This document shows, one piece after another, positions 7,711-15,872 of a stretch of DNA of 64,000 bases. Source of the DNA: Thermoactinomyces sp. DSM 45891 (lineage in GTDB: Bacteria; Bacillota; Bacilli; Thermoactinomycetales; Thermoactinomycetaceae); NCBI RefSeq assembly GCF_900119485.1, contig NZ_FPJZ01000006.1, positions 1-64,000 of the forward strand, given 5' to 3'. The position numbers and the translations under genes are program-made. The notes below the pieces were generated by a model. The model saw only the letters and a program-made list of their open reading frames with translations, made no database searches and was not told where the DNA came from. The first letter of the stretch is position 1. Each line of letters starts with the position of its first letter.

Positions 7711-7889
7711 CGTATATTTCCCTCCTCTATGTGCAATGGACTACGGCTTAGCCGGCCCTATTCAATGATATCCATTCAAATTTCGCTCATCCTTTGAAGC
7801 GGAAGGATGGGCGGAACGACGAGTAAAAAGAACAATCTTTTTGTTTTGCGCCGAACCAATTCCACCGGGGCGTGGAGTGGAAAATACCA
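7711..7889 (-). ncRNA. Probable L13 ribosomal protein leader
   Basis: This untranslated leader runs from the predicted start site to the rplM ATG. Near its 3' end GGGCCGGCTAAGCCG, followed by TAGTCC and GCACATAGAGGAGGG, forms a compact GC hairpin right before the ribosome site. Low-GC Gram-positives carry an L13-binding leader at this place (Rfam L13_leader), by which excess L13 represses the operon. The assignment rests on position and the hairpin; no covariance search was possible. The segment holds no gene. Confidence 0.5.
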
Positions 7890-7895
7890 AGCGTA

Positions 7896-7924
7896 ATCAT
7901 ATACCACTTATGAAGAAATGTCAA
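7896..7924 (-). promoter_or_regulatory. Sigma-A promoter of rplM-rpsI
   Basis: TTGACA (7919-7924), a 17-base spacer and TATGAT (7896-7901) on the minus strand. The site lies just past the end of truA, so rplM-rpsI can be transcribed independently of the upstream ecf-truA genes. Confidence 0.85.
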
Positions 7925-7933
7925 GTTGGCAAC

Positions 7934-8686
7934 TTAAACCTCTAAAGGTGCATAGCCTACTTCAACTAATGTAAGACCTTCAGGCGGATAGGTAGGACCT
8001 GCCAGTCTTCGATCACAAGCTCCTAATAATGCAGGGATCGATTGAGGATCCCGCTCCCCTCTACCAACTTCCACCAATGTACCTACAATAATCCGTACCA
8101 TGTTGTATAGAAATCCACTCCCTGATACTTCAATGGACACAATACCTTGGTCTTCACGAATAATACAGCTAAAAATGGTACGCTTATGGTCCGGGACAAC
8201 CGTCTTCGTCGAGCAAAGCGACGTAAACACATGCGTTCCCACTAAATAGTTCGCTGCTTCTTGCATCAAAATCGGATCAAGTGGTATAGGATCGTGCGTT
8301 TGGAAGCGTCTCATAAATACATTAGGTACGCGATTGGTATCAATGCTATAGCGATACGTTTTCCAATGCGCACTTTTTCGCGAATGAAAGTCCATCGACA
8401 CCTCTTGGCTGGAGCGGACCACCAGATCCCGAGGAAGAATCTTGCGTAGTATATACGTGTATCTTTCCCCTGGAATAGGTGAAACCGTTTCGAAGTGGCA
8501 CACCTGTCCTACAGCATGAACACCTGCATCAGTACGCCCTGAGCCATGAATATGAATCTCTTCTCCGGTTAAGCGCTTCAATGCTACTTCAAGTGTTCCT
8601 TGTACGGTTCTTTGCTCCGGTTGACGCTGATATCCTGCATAATCAGTACCATCATATGAAATGATTAATTGAATCTTCTTCATCAT
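7934..8686 (-). CDS. truA: tRNA pseudouridine(38-40) synthase TruA
   Basis: This 250-residue protein is TruA by its N-terminal SYDGTDYAGYQRQP and the catalytic GSGRTDAGVHAVGQ motif, whose aspartate near residue 52 attacks uridine. It isomerises U38-U40 in tRNA anticodon arms. The gene follows ecfT by 7 bases, and its ribosome site (AAAGTAGGA) overlaps the end of ecfT, so the two are co-translated. Two adjacent ATG codons (8686 and 8683) are possible starts. Confidence 0.96.
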   Translation of the reverse strand: MMKKIQLIISYDGTDYAGYQRQPEQRTVQGTLEVALKRLTGEEIHIHGSGRTDAGVHAVGQVCHFETVSPIPGERYTYILRKILPRDLVVRSSQEVSMDFHSRKSAHWKTYRYSIDTNRVPNVFMRRFQTHDPIPLDPILMQEAANYLVGTHVFTSLCSTKTVVPDHKRTIFSCIIREDQGIVSIEVSGSGFLYNMVRIIVGTLVEVGRGERDPQSIPALLGACDRRLAGPTYPPEGLTLVEVGYAPLEV

Positions 8687-8693
8687 GATTGTC

Positions 8694-9488
8694 CTACTTT
8701 CTCATCCAAAAAAGGGCAGTTGCCACAATGGATAAAATCACCAACAAAAGAATATCAGAGCGGCGTATGGAAAGTACTCGCAATTTCGTACGACCGACAC
8801 CACCTACATAACCCCTTGCCTCCATCGCGGTTGCCAAATCCTCTGCCCGTCGAAATGACGAAATCATAAGTGGGATTAAAACCGGAATATACGCCTTCAC
8901 ACGACGGTATAGGTTTCCGCTTTCGAAGTCCGCCCCACGTGCCTTTTGTGCTTTGATAATCTTATCCGTCTCTGCCCATAGTGTGGGAATAAAACGCAAG
9001 GCAATCGACATCATCATCGCAAACTCATGAACAGGAAACTTCCATCTGCGAAGGGGCGAAAGAAGCGACTCCAGTCCATCCGTCAAGTCAATCGGCGAAG
9101 TAGTAAACATCAACAAAGAAGCGAAAATCATTAATAAGATAAAACGAACCGAAATAATAGCTGCCTGGCGAACTCCTTCCTCATAAATGGTAAGAATCGG
9201 AGTTTGCAAGACAATACTTCCACTCTGCGTAAAAAACAGATGAAAAAGGGTTGTAAACAAAATCATCCAGATAATCAATTTCATCGAACGCAAGAAAAGA
9301 AGGGATGAGATTCGAGAAAGAATCACTCCGAGTAATCCAACGAAAAGCAGAAGAGTATAGCCCTCTACATTGTTAGCGAAGAAAATCAAGATCAACATAC
9401 AGAAAACAAAGATGCATTTTGAACGCGGATCGAGTCGATGTAGCCAAGAGTCCATCGGTATGTACTGTCCAATGATAACAGAGTTCAT
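8694..9488 (-). CDS. ecfT: ECF transporter T component
   Basis: This 264-residue membrane protein has about five transmembrane segments. Two Ala-Arg-Gly motifs in its cytoplasmic coupling helices (QKARGADF near 195 and MEARGYVGG near 230) dock on the two EcfA ATPases. It serves vitamin-specific S components encoded elsewhere; none is in this window. The ATG at 9488 is chosen because GGAGGAGAGG precedes it and its product starts like other EcfT proteins. It shares an ATGA overlap with ecfA2. Confidence 0.95.
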   Translation of the reverse strand: MNSVIIGQYIPMDSWLHRLDPRSKCIFVFCMLILIFFANNVEGYTLLLFVGLLGVILSRISSLLFLRSMKLIIWMILFTTLFHLFFTQSGSIVLQTPILTIYEEGVRQAAIISVRFILLMIFASLLMFTTSPIDLTDGLESLLSPLRRWKFPVHEFAMMMSIALRFIPTLWAETDKIIKAQKARGADFESGNLYRRVKAYIPVLIPLMISSFRRAEDLATAMEARGYVGGVGRTKLRVLSIRRSDILLLVILSIVATALFWMRK

Positions 9489-10342
9489 GAGCCTCTCCTC
9501 CAACGATGAACAAGCTCATCTACAAGTGTAGATAACTCATAAATCTCGGTCGAGATCGGTGTAGATAGCTTCTCATTTAACGACATAATCCACTTCGTCA
9601 CATCTGGAACATCTAGTCCGCTCACCTTTAGGTATGGCAGATTCCGAAAGATTTCAATCGGTTTCCCAGTAGCAATCACTTTCCCATCACTCATGAGTAC
9701 GACCTGTTCAGCTAGTTCGGCGGCTTCATTCATGTTGTGTGTAACATGAACCACTGTACATCCAAAGTGCTGATGAAACCTCTTTAGAATAGACAGCAGA
9801 TCCCTCTGCCCTAGGTAGTCTAATCCGGCAGTAGGTTCATCCAAAATCAAGATGTCTGGACGCATAGCAAGTACTCCTGCAATCGCTACTCGTCTCATTT
9901 GACCACCCGATAACTCAAACGGTGATCGTTCCCTTAGATCAGGAGAAAGACCCATCCACAACATCGCTTCCGTCACTCGATATTCGATCTCAACTGCATC
10001 ACAACCAAGGTTTTTCGGCCCAAAGGCGATATCCTTAGCAACTGTTTCTTCAAAGAGCTGATGCTCTGGATATTGAAAAACAACGCCAACTCTTTTGCGA
10101 TACTCCCCTAATTTCTTAGAATGAGAGTGAATTCGAGTATTTCCTACCTGTAAGACACCTCTCGTAGGAAGGAGCAAACCCGCTAAAAGTTGAACCAACG
10201 TAGATTTGCCTGAACCCGTCTTACCAATCACAGCAACATAGTTGCCTTGTTTGAATTGAACATGAATATCCTGAAGTGCTCGGTGTTCGAACGGAGTCCC
10301 AGTGGAATAGGTGTAGGTTACGTCTTTGAAAGATATCTCCAT
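9485..10342 (-). CDS. ecfA2: ECF transporter ATPase EcfA2
   Basis: This 285-residue ABC ATPase has Walker A GKTGSGKST (40-48), signature LSGGQMRR (144-151), Walker B ILILDEPT (164-171) and switch histidine VTHNM (about 201-205). It pairs with EcfA1 to drive vitamin uptake through EcfT. Its start overlaps the last 25 bases of ecfA1, and its end overlaps ecfT by 4 bases, which favours balanced translation of the complex. The ribosome site is weak, consistent with translational coupling. Confidence 0.95.
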   Translation of the reverse strand: MEISFKDVTYTYSTGTPFEHRALQDIHVQFKQGNYVAVIGKTGSGKSTLVQLLAGLLLPTRGVLQVGNTRIHSHSKKLGEYRKRVGVVFQYPEHQLFEETVAKDIAFGPKNLGCDAVEIEYRVTEAMLWMGLSPDLRERSPFELSGGQMRRVAIAGVLAMRPDILILDEPTAGLDYLGQRDLLSILKRFHQHFGCTVVHVTHNMNEAAELAEQVVLMSDGKVIATGKPIEIFRNLPYLKVSGLDVPDVTKWIMSLNEKLSTPISTEIYELSTLVDELVHRWRRGS

Positions 10343-11175
10343 ATCTGAGCCACCATTTCATCCGAATTTCCAATCGGTTCGTTCAGCTCCACTCCCTGCT
10401 CCTTCAGCAATGCACGTAATCGAATCGGAAGAGGAACTTCTAAGCCCCACCGCTCTAACAAATTAGATTGGTTATATAAATCACTAGATGGATAATCTAA
10501 CTGTAGACGATGATGAGCAATCACAATGACTCGTTCTGCTAGAAAAGCTTCTTGCGCAGAATGAGTAATATGAATCACTGTCCGGCCCTGTTGATGAAGC
10601 TTTTTCATCAGGTCTCGCACTTCTTCTCGTCCCTGTGGGTCAAGCATAGAGGTAGATTCATCAAACACAATAATCTCTGGATCCATCGCAAGCACACCGG
10701 CAATCGCAAGGCGCTGCTTTTGGCCACCCGAAAGATGAGCTGGTTCACGATTTTCAAATCCAACTAATCCAACCTCTTCTAGAGAGCGTTCTATACGAGG
10801 AATCATCTCTTCTCTTGGAACACCCAGATTTTCAAGTCCAAACGCAACATCGTCACGTACCGTTGTCGCTACAATTTGATTGTCTGGATTTTGAAAGACC
10901 ATTCCTACTTTTCTACGAATATGAAATCGCCCAAGGTCATTCACAGTAGAAAAATCCCCCACTCGAACTTCGCCTTCTGTGGGGATAAACAACCCATTTA
11001 ATAAACGAGCAAACGTGGATTTACCAGAGCCATTTGGCCCCATCACAACTACATACTCACCTGATTGAATCGTAAGATTAATGTCTTGTAATGCCCATTG
11101 CTCCTTCATTTGGCGATCTGGATGATAATCAAACCATACCCCAGATAGTTCTATGAGAGATTTTAAGTGTTTCAT
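10318..11175 (-). CDS. ecfA1: ECF transporter ATPase EcfA1
   Basis: This 285-residue ABC ATPase has Walker A GPNGSGKST (46-54), Q-loop FQNPDNQ (94-100), signature LSGGQKQR (148-155), Walker B IIVFDEST (168-175) and HITHS switch. The Walker B glutamate is followed by Ser-Thr, typical of EcfA1, whereas EcfA2 has Pro-Thr. It is the first gene of the ecfA1-ecfA2-ecfT-truA run, 79 bases after a terminator that closes the alpha operon. No clear promoter of its own was seen, so read-through may supply it. Confidence 0.95.
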   Translation of the reverse strand: MKHLKSLIELSGVWFDYHPDRQMKEQWALQDINLTIQSGEYVVVMGPNGSGKSTFARLLNGLFIPTEGEVRVGDFSTVNDLGRFHIRRKVGMVFQNPDNQIVATTVRDDVAFGLENLGVPREEMIPRIERSLEEVGLVGFENREPAHLSGGQKQRLAIAGVLAMDPEIIVFDESTSMLDPQGREEVRDLMKKLHQQGRTVIHITHSAQEAFLAERVIVIAHHRLQLDYPSSDLYNQSNLLERWGLEVPLPIRLRALLKEQGVELNEPIGNSDEMVAQIWRYLSKT

Positions 11176-11190
11176 ATATTCCCACCTAAA

Positions 11191-11240
11191 GAAAAAAGGG
11201 TAAACGTCAGGACCGGTTAGATCCTGCCCTCACCCTTTCA
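11191..11240 (-). terminator. Terminator after rplQ
   Basis: On the minus strand an interrupted stem (AAAGGGT with ACCCTTT outside, AGGA with TCCT inside) ends in CCCTTTTTTC. It closes the long ribosomal transcript before ecfA1, perhaps only partly. Confidence 0.65.
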
Positions 11241-11254
11241 AACATAGCAAGCAG

Positions 11255-11647
11255 TTATTTTACAAGCTCAAGGAATACCATTGGAGCTCCGTCACCACGA
11301 CGAGGTCCAATTTTCAAAATGCGAGTATAGCCACCATTACGCTCTGCATAGCGTGGCGCAACTTCATCAAACAATTTTTTTACTGCATCTACATTCTTAT
11401 GATGGGTTAATTCTTCGCCATCTTTTTCGGTATAAGAACGCTCAGTACGAACGAATGCGGCTGCTTGGCGGCGAGCATGTAAATCACCGCGTTTACCCAA
11501 AGTGATCAACTTCTCGGCAATAGAGCGAACTTCTTTCGCTTTGGATTCAGTCGTTTGGATACGTTCGTTGAGGATTAGATCGGTTACGAGGTCACGGAAA
11601 AGAGCTTTACGAGCTGAACTATTGCGACCTAATTTAGAGTATGCCAT
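11255..11647 (-). CDS. rplQ: 50S ribosomal protein bL17
   Basis: The 130-residue protein has the L17 start AYSKLGRNSSARKAL and C-terminal GPRRGDGAPMVFLELV. It is about ten residues longer than B. subtilis L17 because of an insert near residues 80-90 (YTEKDGEELTHH). L17 lies near the peptide exit tunnel of the 50S subunit. It is the last gene of the alpha operon, 26 bases after rpoA. Confidence 0.97.
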   Translation of the reverse strand: MAYSKLGRNSSARKALFRDLVTDLILNERIQTTESKAKEVRSIAEKLITLGKRGDLHARRQAAAFVRTERSYTEKDGEELTHHKNVDAVKKLFDEVAPRYAERNGGYTRILKIGPRRGDGAPMVFLELVK

Positions 11648-11673
11648 CTATTTTCCCTCCCCCTAAAAGCGGA

Positions 11674-12627
11674 TTAATCTTCGTTGCGCAAGCCAAGACC
11701 AAGCTCAGCAAGCTTTTCTTGTACCTCTTCTAAAGACTTACGTCCGAGGTTACGGACTTTCATCATATCTTCTTCTGATTTCTGTGTAAGCTCTTGTACG
11801 GAATTAATTCCAGCGCGCTTTAGGCAGTTATAGGAGCGAACTGAAAGATCAAGTTCTTCGATGGTCATCTCCATCACTTTTTCTTTCTTATCTTCTTCCT
11901 TTTCAACCATAATCTCAGCATCTTTTGCTTCTTCGGTCAGACCGACAAAAAGCATTATATGATCGTTGAGAATTTTTGCGCCAAGGCTAACAGCTTCATC
12001 AGGTTTTAAGCTACCATTTGACCAAACTTCTAAAGTCAGCTTGTCATAGTTAGTAACTTGTCCAACACGTGTATTCTCGATTTGATAGTTTACACGTTCA
12101 ATTGGAGTATAGATAGAGTCAATTGGAATCACACCAATTGCCTGATCTTCGTTTTTATTCTTGTCAGCAGCCACATATCCCCGTCCACGATTCGCTGTCA
12201 TACGAATGTGAAGGTGTGCTCCCGATTCAAGCGTAGCAATGTGTAGATTTGGATTTAAAACCTCCACATCACTATCGGCCCGAATATCACCAGCAAGAAT
12301 CTCATAACCATCCGTTCCGCCATCAATATCAATCTCTAGCGTTTTTTGTTCATCGGAATGAATTTTGAGGGCGAGCTTTTTCAAGTTGAGAATCAGTTCT
12401 GTTGTATCCTCGACCACACCAGGAATCGTAGAGAACTCATGTAATACGCCATCAATTTGAATCGCTGTAACAGCCGCTCCAGGCAAAGAGGAGAGCAGTA
12501 CACGGCGCAACGAGTTTCCTAAGGTAGTACCGTATCCTCGTTCTAAAGGTTCTACAACAAACTTCCCGTATCGATGATCTTCGCTTATCTCAACAGCTTC
12601 GATCTTTGGCTTTTCAATTTCAATCAT
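11674..12627 (-). CDS. rpoA: RNA polymerase alpha subunit
   Basis: The 317-residue protein has the assembly domain (PLERGYGTTLGNSLRR near 29-44, GVLHEFSTIPGV near 63-74), an acidic linker (KEEDKKEK near 240), and the alpha-CTD (RNLGRKSLEEV near 290-300) that binds UP elements and regulators. The ATG at 12627 matches orthologues. An in-frame GTG three codons earlier (12636) sits 4 bases from AAGGAGGG and could be used instead. It follows rpsK after a 230-base gap that carries a promoter candidate. Confidence 0.98.
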   Translation of the reverse strand: MIEIEKPKIEAVEISEDHRYGKFVVEPLERGYGTTLGNSLRRVLLSSLPGAAVTAIQIDGVLHEFSTIPGVVEDTTELILNLKKLALKIHSDEQKTLEIDIDGGTDGYEILAGDIRADSDVEVLNPNLHIATLESGAHLHIRMTANRGRGYVAADKNKNEDQAIGVIPIDSIYTPIERVNYQIENTRVGQVTNYDKLTLEVWSNGSLKPDEAVSLGAKILNDHIMLFVGLTEEAKDAEIMVEKEEDKKEKVMEMTIEELDLSVRSYNCLKRAGINSVQELTQKSEEDMMKVRNLGRKSLEEVQEKLAELGLGLRNED

Positions 12628-12825
12628 ACGGCTCACAAACCCTCCTTCAGAACGTCGTAGTTCTGGATCTATCAGGTTACATAGGCTCGTTCATCGTTTA
12701 ACAACGCCAATCACACGTTTGAGAAGACGTGTCATCCTACTCTAACGTGCCCGTGCAACTAAATGTGCATAAGTAAGAGTGCTGAAAAAATTTCCAGTCC
12801 TATCCAGTATACACAATCTGGCTCT

Positions 12826-12853
12826 AAGATAAACCCTAAAGTTATCTTGTCAA
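12826..12853 (-). promoter_or_regulatory. Internal promoter candidate before rpoA-rplQ
   Basis: TTGACA (12848-12853), a 16-base spacer and TATCTT (12826-12831) on the minus strand, just before the rpsK stop codon. It would give rpoA and rplQ an extra source of transcript. The untranslated stretch 12637-12825 shows no gene. Confidence 0.45.
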
Positions 12854-12857
12854 CGCA

Positions 12858-13259
12858 TTATACACGACGACGTTTCGGCGGACGACAGCCATTGTGAGGG
12901 ATTGGTGTCACATCTTTAATTAAGCTAACTTCTAACCCTACTGCTTGAAGAGAACGGATTGCTGCTTCACGACCGGAACCAGGTCCTTTTACCATTACTT
13001 CAACGGTCTTCATACCGTTTTCCATAGCGGTTTTTGCTGCCACTTCTGCTGCCATTTGAGCTGCGAAAGGTGTGCTTTTACGGCTACCTTTGAAGCCCAT
13101 TGTACCTGCAGAAGCCCAAGCAATCGAGTTACCGCGTGGATCGGTAATGGTGATGATAGTGTTGTTAAAAGTAGAACGAATGTGTACAACGCCCGATTCA
13201 ACATGTTTTTTAACACGGCGTTTCACGCGTTGGTTCGCGCCTTTGCGTTTTGGTGCCAT
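12858..13259 (-). CDS. rpsK: 30S ribosomal protein uS11
   Basis: This 133-residue protein has the basic start KRKGANQRVKRRVKKH, the GVVHIRSTFNNTIIT strand and the C-terminal HNGCRPPKRRRV tail of S11, which lies at the 30S platform near the mRNA exit. AAGGAGGG precedes the ATG. It lies 22 bases after rpsM. Confidence 0.98.
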   Translation of the reverse strand: MAPKRKGANQRVKRRVKKHVESGVVHIRSTFNNTIITITDPRGNSIAWASAGTMGFKGSRKSTPFAAQMAAEVAAKTAMENGMKTVEVMVKGPGSGREAAIRSLQAVGLEVSLIKDVTPIPHNGCRPPKRRRV

Positions 13260-13281
13260 TGGTAAGTCCCTCCTTATCTAA

Positions 13282-13650
13282 TTATTTTTTCTTGTTCGCA
13301 ACAGTACGACGTGGTCCTTTACGAGTACGTGCATTCGTTTTGGTTTTTTGACCACGAACTGGCAAGCCTCTACGATGACGAATCCCACGATAGGAAGCAA
13401 TCTCCATCAAACGTTTGATGTTAAGAGAAATTTCGCGACGTAGATCCCCTTCAATTGTAAGAGTCTTGTCAATGTGAGTACGAAGTTTGTTTACTTCTTC
13501 CTCCGTTAGGTCACGGACACGAGTATCTGGATTTACACCAGTCTCAGAAATAATTTTTTTAGATTGAGAGCGACCAATACCATAGATATAGGTTAGGGCG
13601 ATCTCAACGCGTTTTTCACGTGGCAAGTCAATACCTGCAATACGTGCCAT
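13282..13650 (-). CDS. rpsM: 30S ribosomal protein uS13
   Basis: This 122-residue protein begins ARIAGIDLPREKRVEIALTY and has the RHRRGLPVRGQKTKTNARTR segment followed by a basic tail. S13 contacts the 50S subunit (bridges B1a/b) and P-site tRNA. It follows rpmJ by 20 bases. Confidence 0.98.
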   Translation of the reverse strand: MARIAGIDLPREKRVEIALTYIYGIGRSQSKKIISETGVNPDTRVRDLTEEEVNKLRTHIDKTLTIEGDLRREISLNIKRLMEIASYRGIRHRRGLPVRGQKTKTNARTRKGPRRTVANKKK

Positions 13651-13670
13651 ACGCTACACCTCCCTTTCTG

Positions 13671-13784
13671 TTAACCTTGTTTTTGTTTGTGTTTTGGATT
13701 TTCACAGATTACCATTACTACCCCTTTGCGGCGGATGACTTTACATTTTTCGCAAATGGGCTTCACCGATGGACGTACTTTCAT
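13671..13784 (-). CDS. rpmJ: 50S ribosomal protein bL36
   Basis: A 37-residue protein reads MKVRPSVKPICEKCK, then RRKGVVMVICENPKHKQ, and ends in QG. Cys11, Cys14 and Cys27 with His32 make the zinc ribbon of the zinc-binding L36 form. The gene is short and easily missed, but it has a ribosome site and sits between infA and rpsM as in other Bacillales. Confidence 0.97.
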   Translation of the reverse strand: MKVRPSVKPICEKCKVIRRKGVVMVICENPKHKQKQG

Positions 13785-13816
13785 TACCGGTTTACCTCCT
13801 TCTCGTTCCCGAAAGG

Positions 13817-14035
13817 TTACTTATAACGATAAGTAATCCGTCCGCGGGTTAAGTCGTATGGAGAGAGTTGAACCGTCACTTTATCCCCCGGAAGAATTCG
13901 GATAAAATGCATGCGAATCTTTCCTGATACAGTCGCGAGTACTGTATGACGATTCTCTAACTCCACTTTAAACATTGCGTTAGGTAGGGATTCAACTACG
14001 ATTCCTTCCACCTCAATTACATCTTCCTTGGCCAT
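13817..14035 (-). CDS. infA: Translation initiation factor IF-1
   Basis: This 72-residue OB-fold protein begins AKEDVIEVEGIVVESLPN and ends with LTRGRITYRYK, matching IF-1 from end to end. IF-1 blocks the 30S A site during initiation and helps IF-2 and IF-3. It starts 3 bases after the KOW-domain gene ends, so the two are translationally linked. Confidence 0.98.
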   Translation of the reverse strand: MAKEDVIEVEGIVVESLPNAMFKVELENRHTVLATVSGKIRMHFIRILPGDKVTVQLSPYDLTRGRITYRYK

Positions 14036-14038
14036 GAC

Positions 14039-14356
14039 TCACACTCCTTTCTGTTCTTCAGAACGTATTTGGAGCAGGTATTGGTTCAGGGCGTACCGCA
14101 ACAGTGCATTGGTGACACGACCCGTAACCTGCAAGCTACTAACTACCTCTTGCACCACTTGAATGGTTGGTTGTACATGCTTCTGGTTTTTCCGCTTGGG
14201 CTTCTCAGCCAATCGCTTTTTACCATCTGCTAACCATACAAAGTGAGGTTCTTCCAAGCCGATGACAACCGCGTAAGCACCAGCTTCTCGCCCAGTTTTC
14301 ACTTGAACGATCTGCCCAACACATATACGACTGTCAACACCTGTCACATCCATCAC
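14039..14356 (-). CDS. KOW-domain RNA-binding protein (L14e-like)
   Basis: This 105-residue protein has an N-terminal KOW-like beta-barrel start (CVGQIVQVKTGREAGAYAVVIG, in part residues 13-32) and a basic middle (KRKNQK). Small proteins of this kind, resembling eukaryotic and archaeal L14e/L6e, are found between map and infA in many Bacillales. They are thought to bind ribosomal or other RNA, but no precise function is established. It lies 8 bases after map and 3 before infA. Confidence 0.8.
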   Translation of the reverse strand: MMDVTGVDSRICVGQIVQVKTGREAGAYAVVIGLEEPHFVWLADGKKRLAEKPKRKNQKHVQPTIQVVQEVVSSLQVTGRVTNALLRYALNQYLLQIRSEEQKGV

Positions 14357-14364
14357 CCTTCACC

Positions 14365-15111
14365 TTACGCTGTGGTAAGTATCTCATAGCCATCGTCCGT
14401 AATCGCGATAGTGTGCTCGAAGTGAGCACATAGAGAACCGTCTGTGGTTACAACTGTCCACTGATCATCTAATGTACGAACAAAGCGGCTTCCCGCATTC
14501 ACCATCGGCTCGATTGCTAAGGTCATCCCCTTAGAAAGACGTCTGCCTTTTCCAGGTTCGCCGAAGTTTGGAACAGAAGGATCTTCATGAAGCTCACGAC
14601 CGATTCCATGTCCAGCGTACTCTTCCACAATCGAAAATCCCGCTGCCTCAGCAACAGATTGAATCGCATGAGATACATCACCTAACCGGACTCCTGGTTT
14701 ACATACCGCTAAACCAGCATACAACGATTGTTCAGTGACAGCAAGTAAACGCTCCGCTTCTGGTGTTACAGTTCCTATCGAATAGGTCCACGCAGAATCA
14801 CCATGAAAGCCCTCGTAATAAGCACCAATATCAATAGAGATGATATCCCCATTTAGAAGCTTACGCTTGCTCGGGATACCGTGCACTAGCTCATCATTTA
14901 CTGAAGTGCATACACTTCCTTGAAAGCCGTTATATCCCTTGAAAGAAGGGGTGGCTCCCAAATTCCTGATAAACTTCTCTGCAACGTGGTCAATCTCTCT
15001 CGTAGTGATGCCCGGCTCAATCCATTTCTTTAACTCCTGATGAGTTAGATAAACAATTTTACCGGCTTGCCTCATACGTTCGATCTCAGTTAACGACTTA
15101 ACCGTGATCAT
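14365..15111 (-). CDS. map: Methionine aminopeptidase, type I
   Basis: This 248-residue metalloprotease removes the initiator methionine from new proteins. Visible elements are VHGIPSKR (His near 77), the metal-ligand aspartates in DIGAYYEGFHGD, HGIGRELHEDP (His near 170) and AIEPMV (Glu ligand). There is no N-terminal zinc-finger extension, as expected of the bacterial type Ia form. Its ATG overlaps the adk stop codon by 4 bases (ATGA), a coupling seen in many Firmicutes. Confidence 0.97.
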   Translation of the reverse strand: MITVKSLTEIERMRQAGKIVYLTHQELKKWIEPGITTREIDHVAEKFIRNLGATPSFKGYNGFQGSVCTSVNDELVHGIPSKRKLLNGDIISIDIGAYYEGFHGDSAWTYSIGTVTPEAERLLAVTEQSLYAGLAVCKPGVRLGDVSHAIQSVAEAAGFSIVEEYAGHGIGRELHEDPSVPNFGEPGKGRRLSKGMTLAIEPMVNAGSRFVRTLDDQWTVVTTDGSLCAHFEHTIAITDDGYEILTTA

Positions 15112-15761
15112 AACACTGTTCCTCGAACCACAGACAAGATATGCTTACTTACTTGATCAATTGGCAGAGTTCCGTTTACACGTTCCAGTTTGCCAGTTGA
15201 CTCATAATAAGCGAGCAAATGATTTGTTTGTTCAAAGTTGACCTTCAGACGGTTTATAACCGTTTCTGCACGATCATCCTCGCGTTGGTATAGCTCACCA
15301 CCACAATGATCGCAAACACCTTCCTTTTCAGGAGGAGCAAACACAGCATGGTAGGTAGCACCACAATCACGACAAATCCAACGACCTGTGAGGCGGCGTA
15401 AAAGCTCATCCATCGCCACATCGATGTAGATAACGTGATCTAATTCGCGATTCAAATCAACTAATAACTGATCTAGTGCTTCTGCTTGAGGTACCGTTCT
15501 CGGGAAACCATCTAACAAGAAGCCTTTCGCACAATCATCTTTTGCCAGGCGCTCACGAACAATACCAATCGTTACACGGTCAGGAACCAATTGTCCTTGG
15601 TCCATAAACGATTTTGCTTCTAGTCCTAGAGGCGTTTGTTCTTTCACAGCTGCACGAAACATATCGCCTGTTGAAATATGTGGTATATTCAACTGCTCAA
15701 TGATCTTCGCAGCTTGTGTACCTTTTCCTGCACCGGGCATACCCATCAAAATAATATTCAA
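15108..15761 (-). CDS. adk: Adenylate kinase
   Basis: The 217-residue enzyme equals B. subtilis Adk in length. It has the P-loop GMPGAGKGTQ near the start, DGFPRT near residue 84, and a zinc-binding LID with CRDCG and CDHCG pairs (near 130 and 150), the Gram-positive long form. It interconverts ATP + AMP and 2 ADP. The start is TTG at 15761, with GGGAGG 8 bases upstream. The frame stays open further upstream but lacks family similarity there. It follows secY after 111 bases. Confidence 0.97.
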   Translation of the reverse strand: MNIILMGMPGAGKGTQAAKIIEQLNIPHISTGDMFRAAVKEQTPLGLEAKSFMDQGQLVPDRVTIGIVRERLAKDDCAKGFLLDGFPRTVPQAEALDQLLVDLNRELDHVIYIDVAMDELLRRLTGRWICRDCGATYHAVFAPPEKEGVCDHCGGELYQREDDRAETVINRLKVNFEQTNHLLAYYESTGKLERVNGTLPIDQVSKHILSVVRGTVL

Positions 15762-15839
15762 GCGTCTTACCTCCCGGTGAATTCTGCGGGCGGTCCGCAA
15801 TGAAAAGTTAAAAATTGTAAGTCCCAAGCACACACGAGT

Positions 15840-15861
15840 CCCCGGATATTTCTTACCGGGG
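15840..15861. other. GC-rich hairpin between secY and adk
   Basis: CCCCGG and CCGGGG pair around a 10-base loop within the secY-adk gap, with no T run on the minus side. It may be a transcript-processing or partial termination element. Nothing else is seen in this gap. Confidence 0.4.
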
Positions 15862-15872
15862 CTATACTCATG

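Noticed and set aside
12806..12811. TATACT as a second -10 before rpoA
   Set aside because: There is no acceptable -35 at the right distance and the upstream bases are GTG rather than TGn.
12945..13265. Plus-strand open frame of 106 codons opposite rpsK
   Set aside because: It is a mirror of the conserved rpsK frame, with His/Phe/Cys-rich nonsense composition and no ribosome site.
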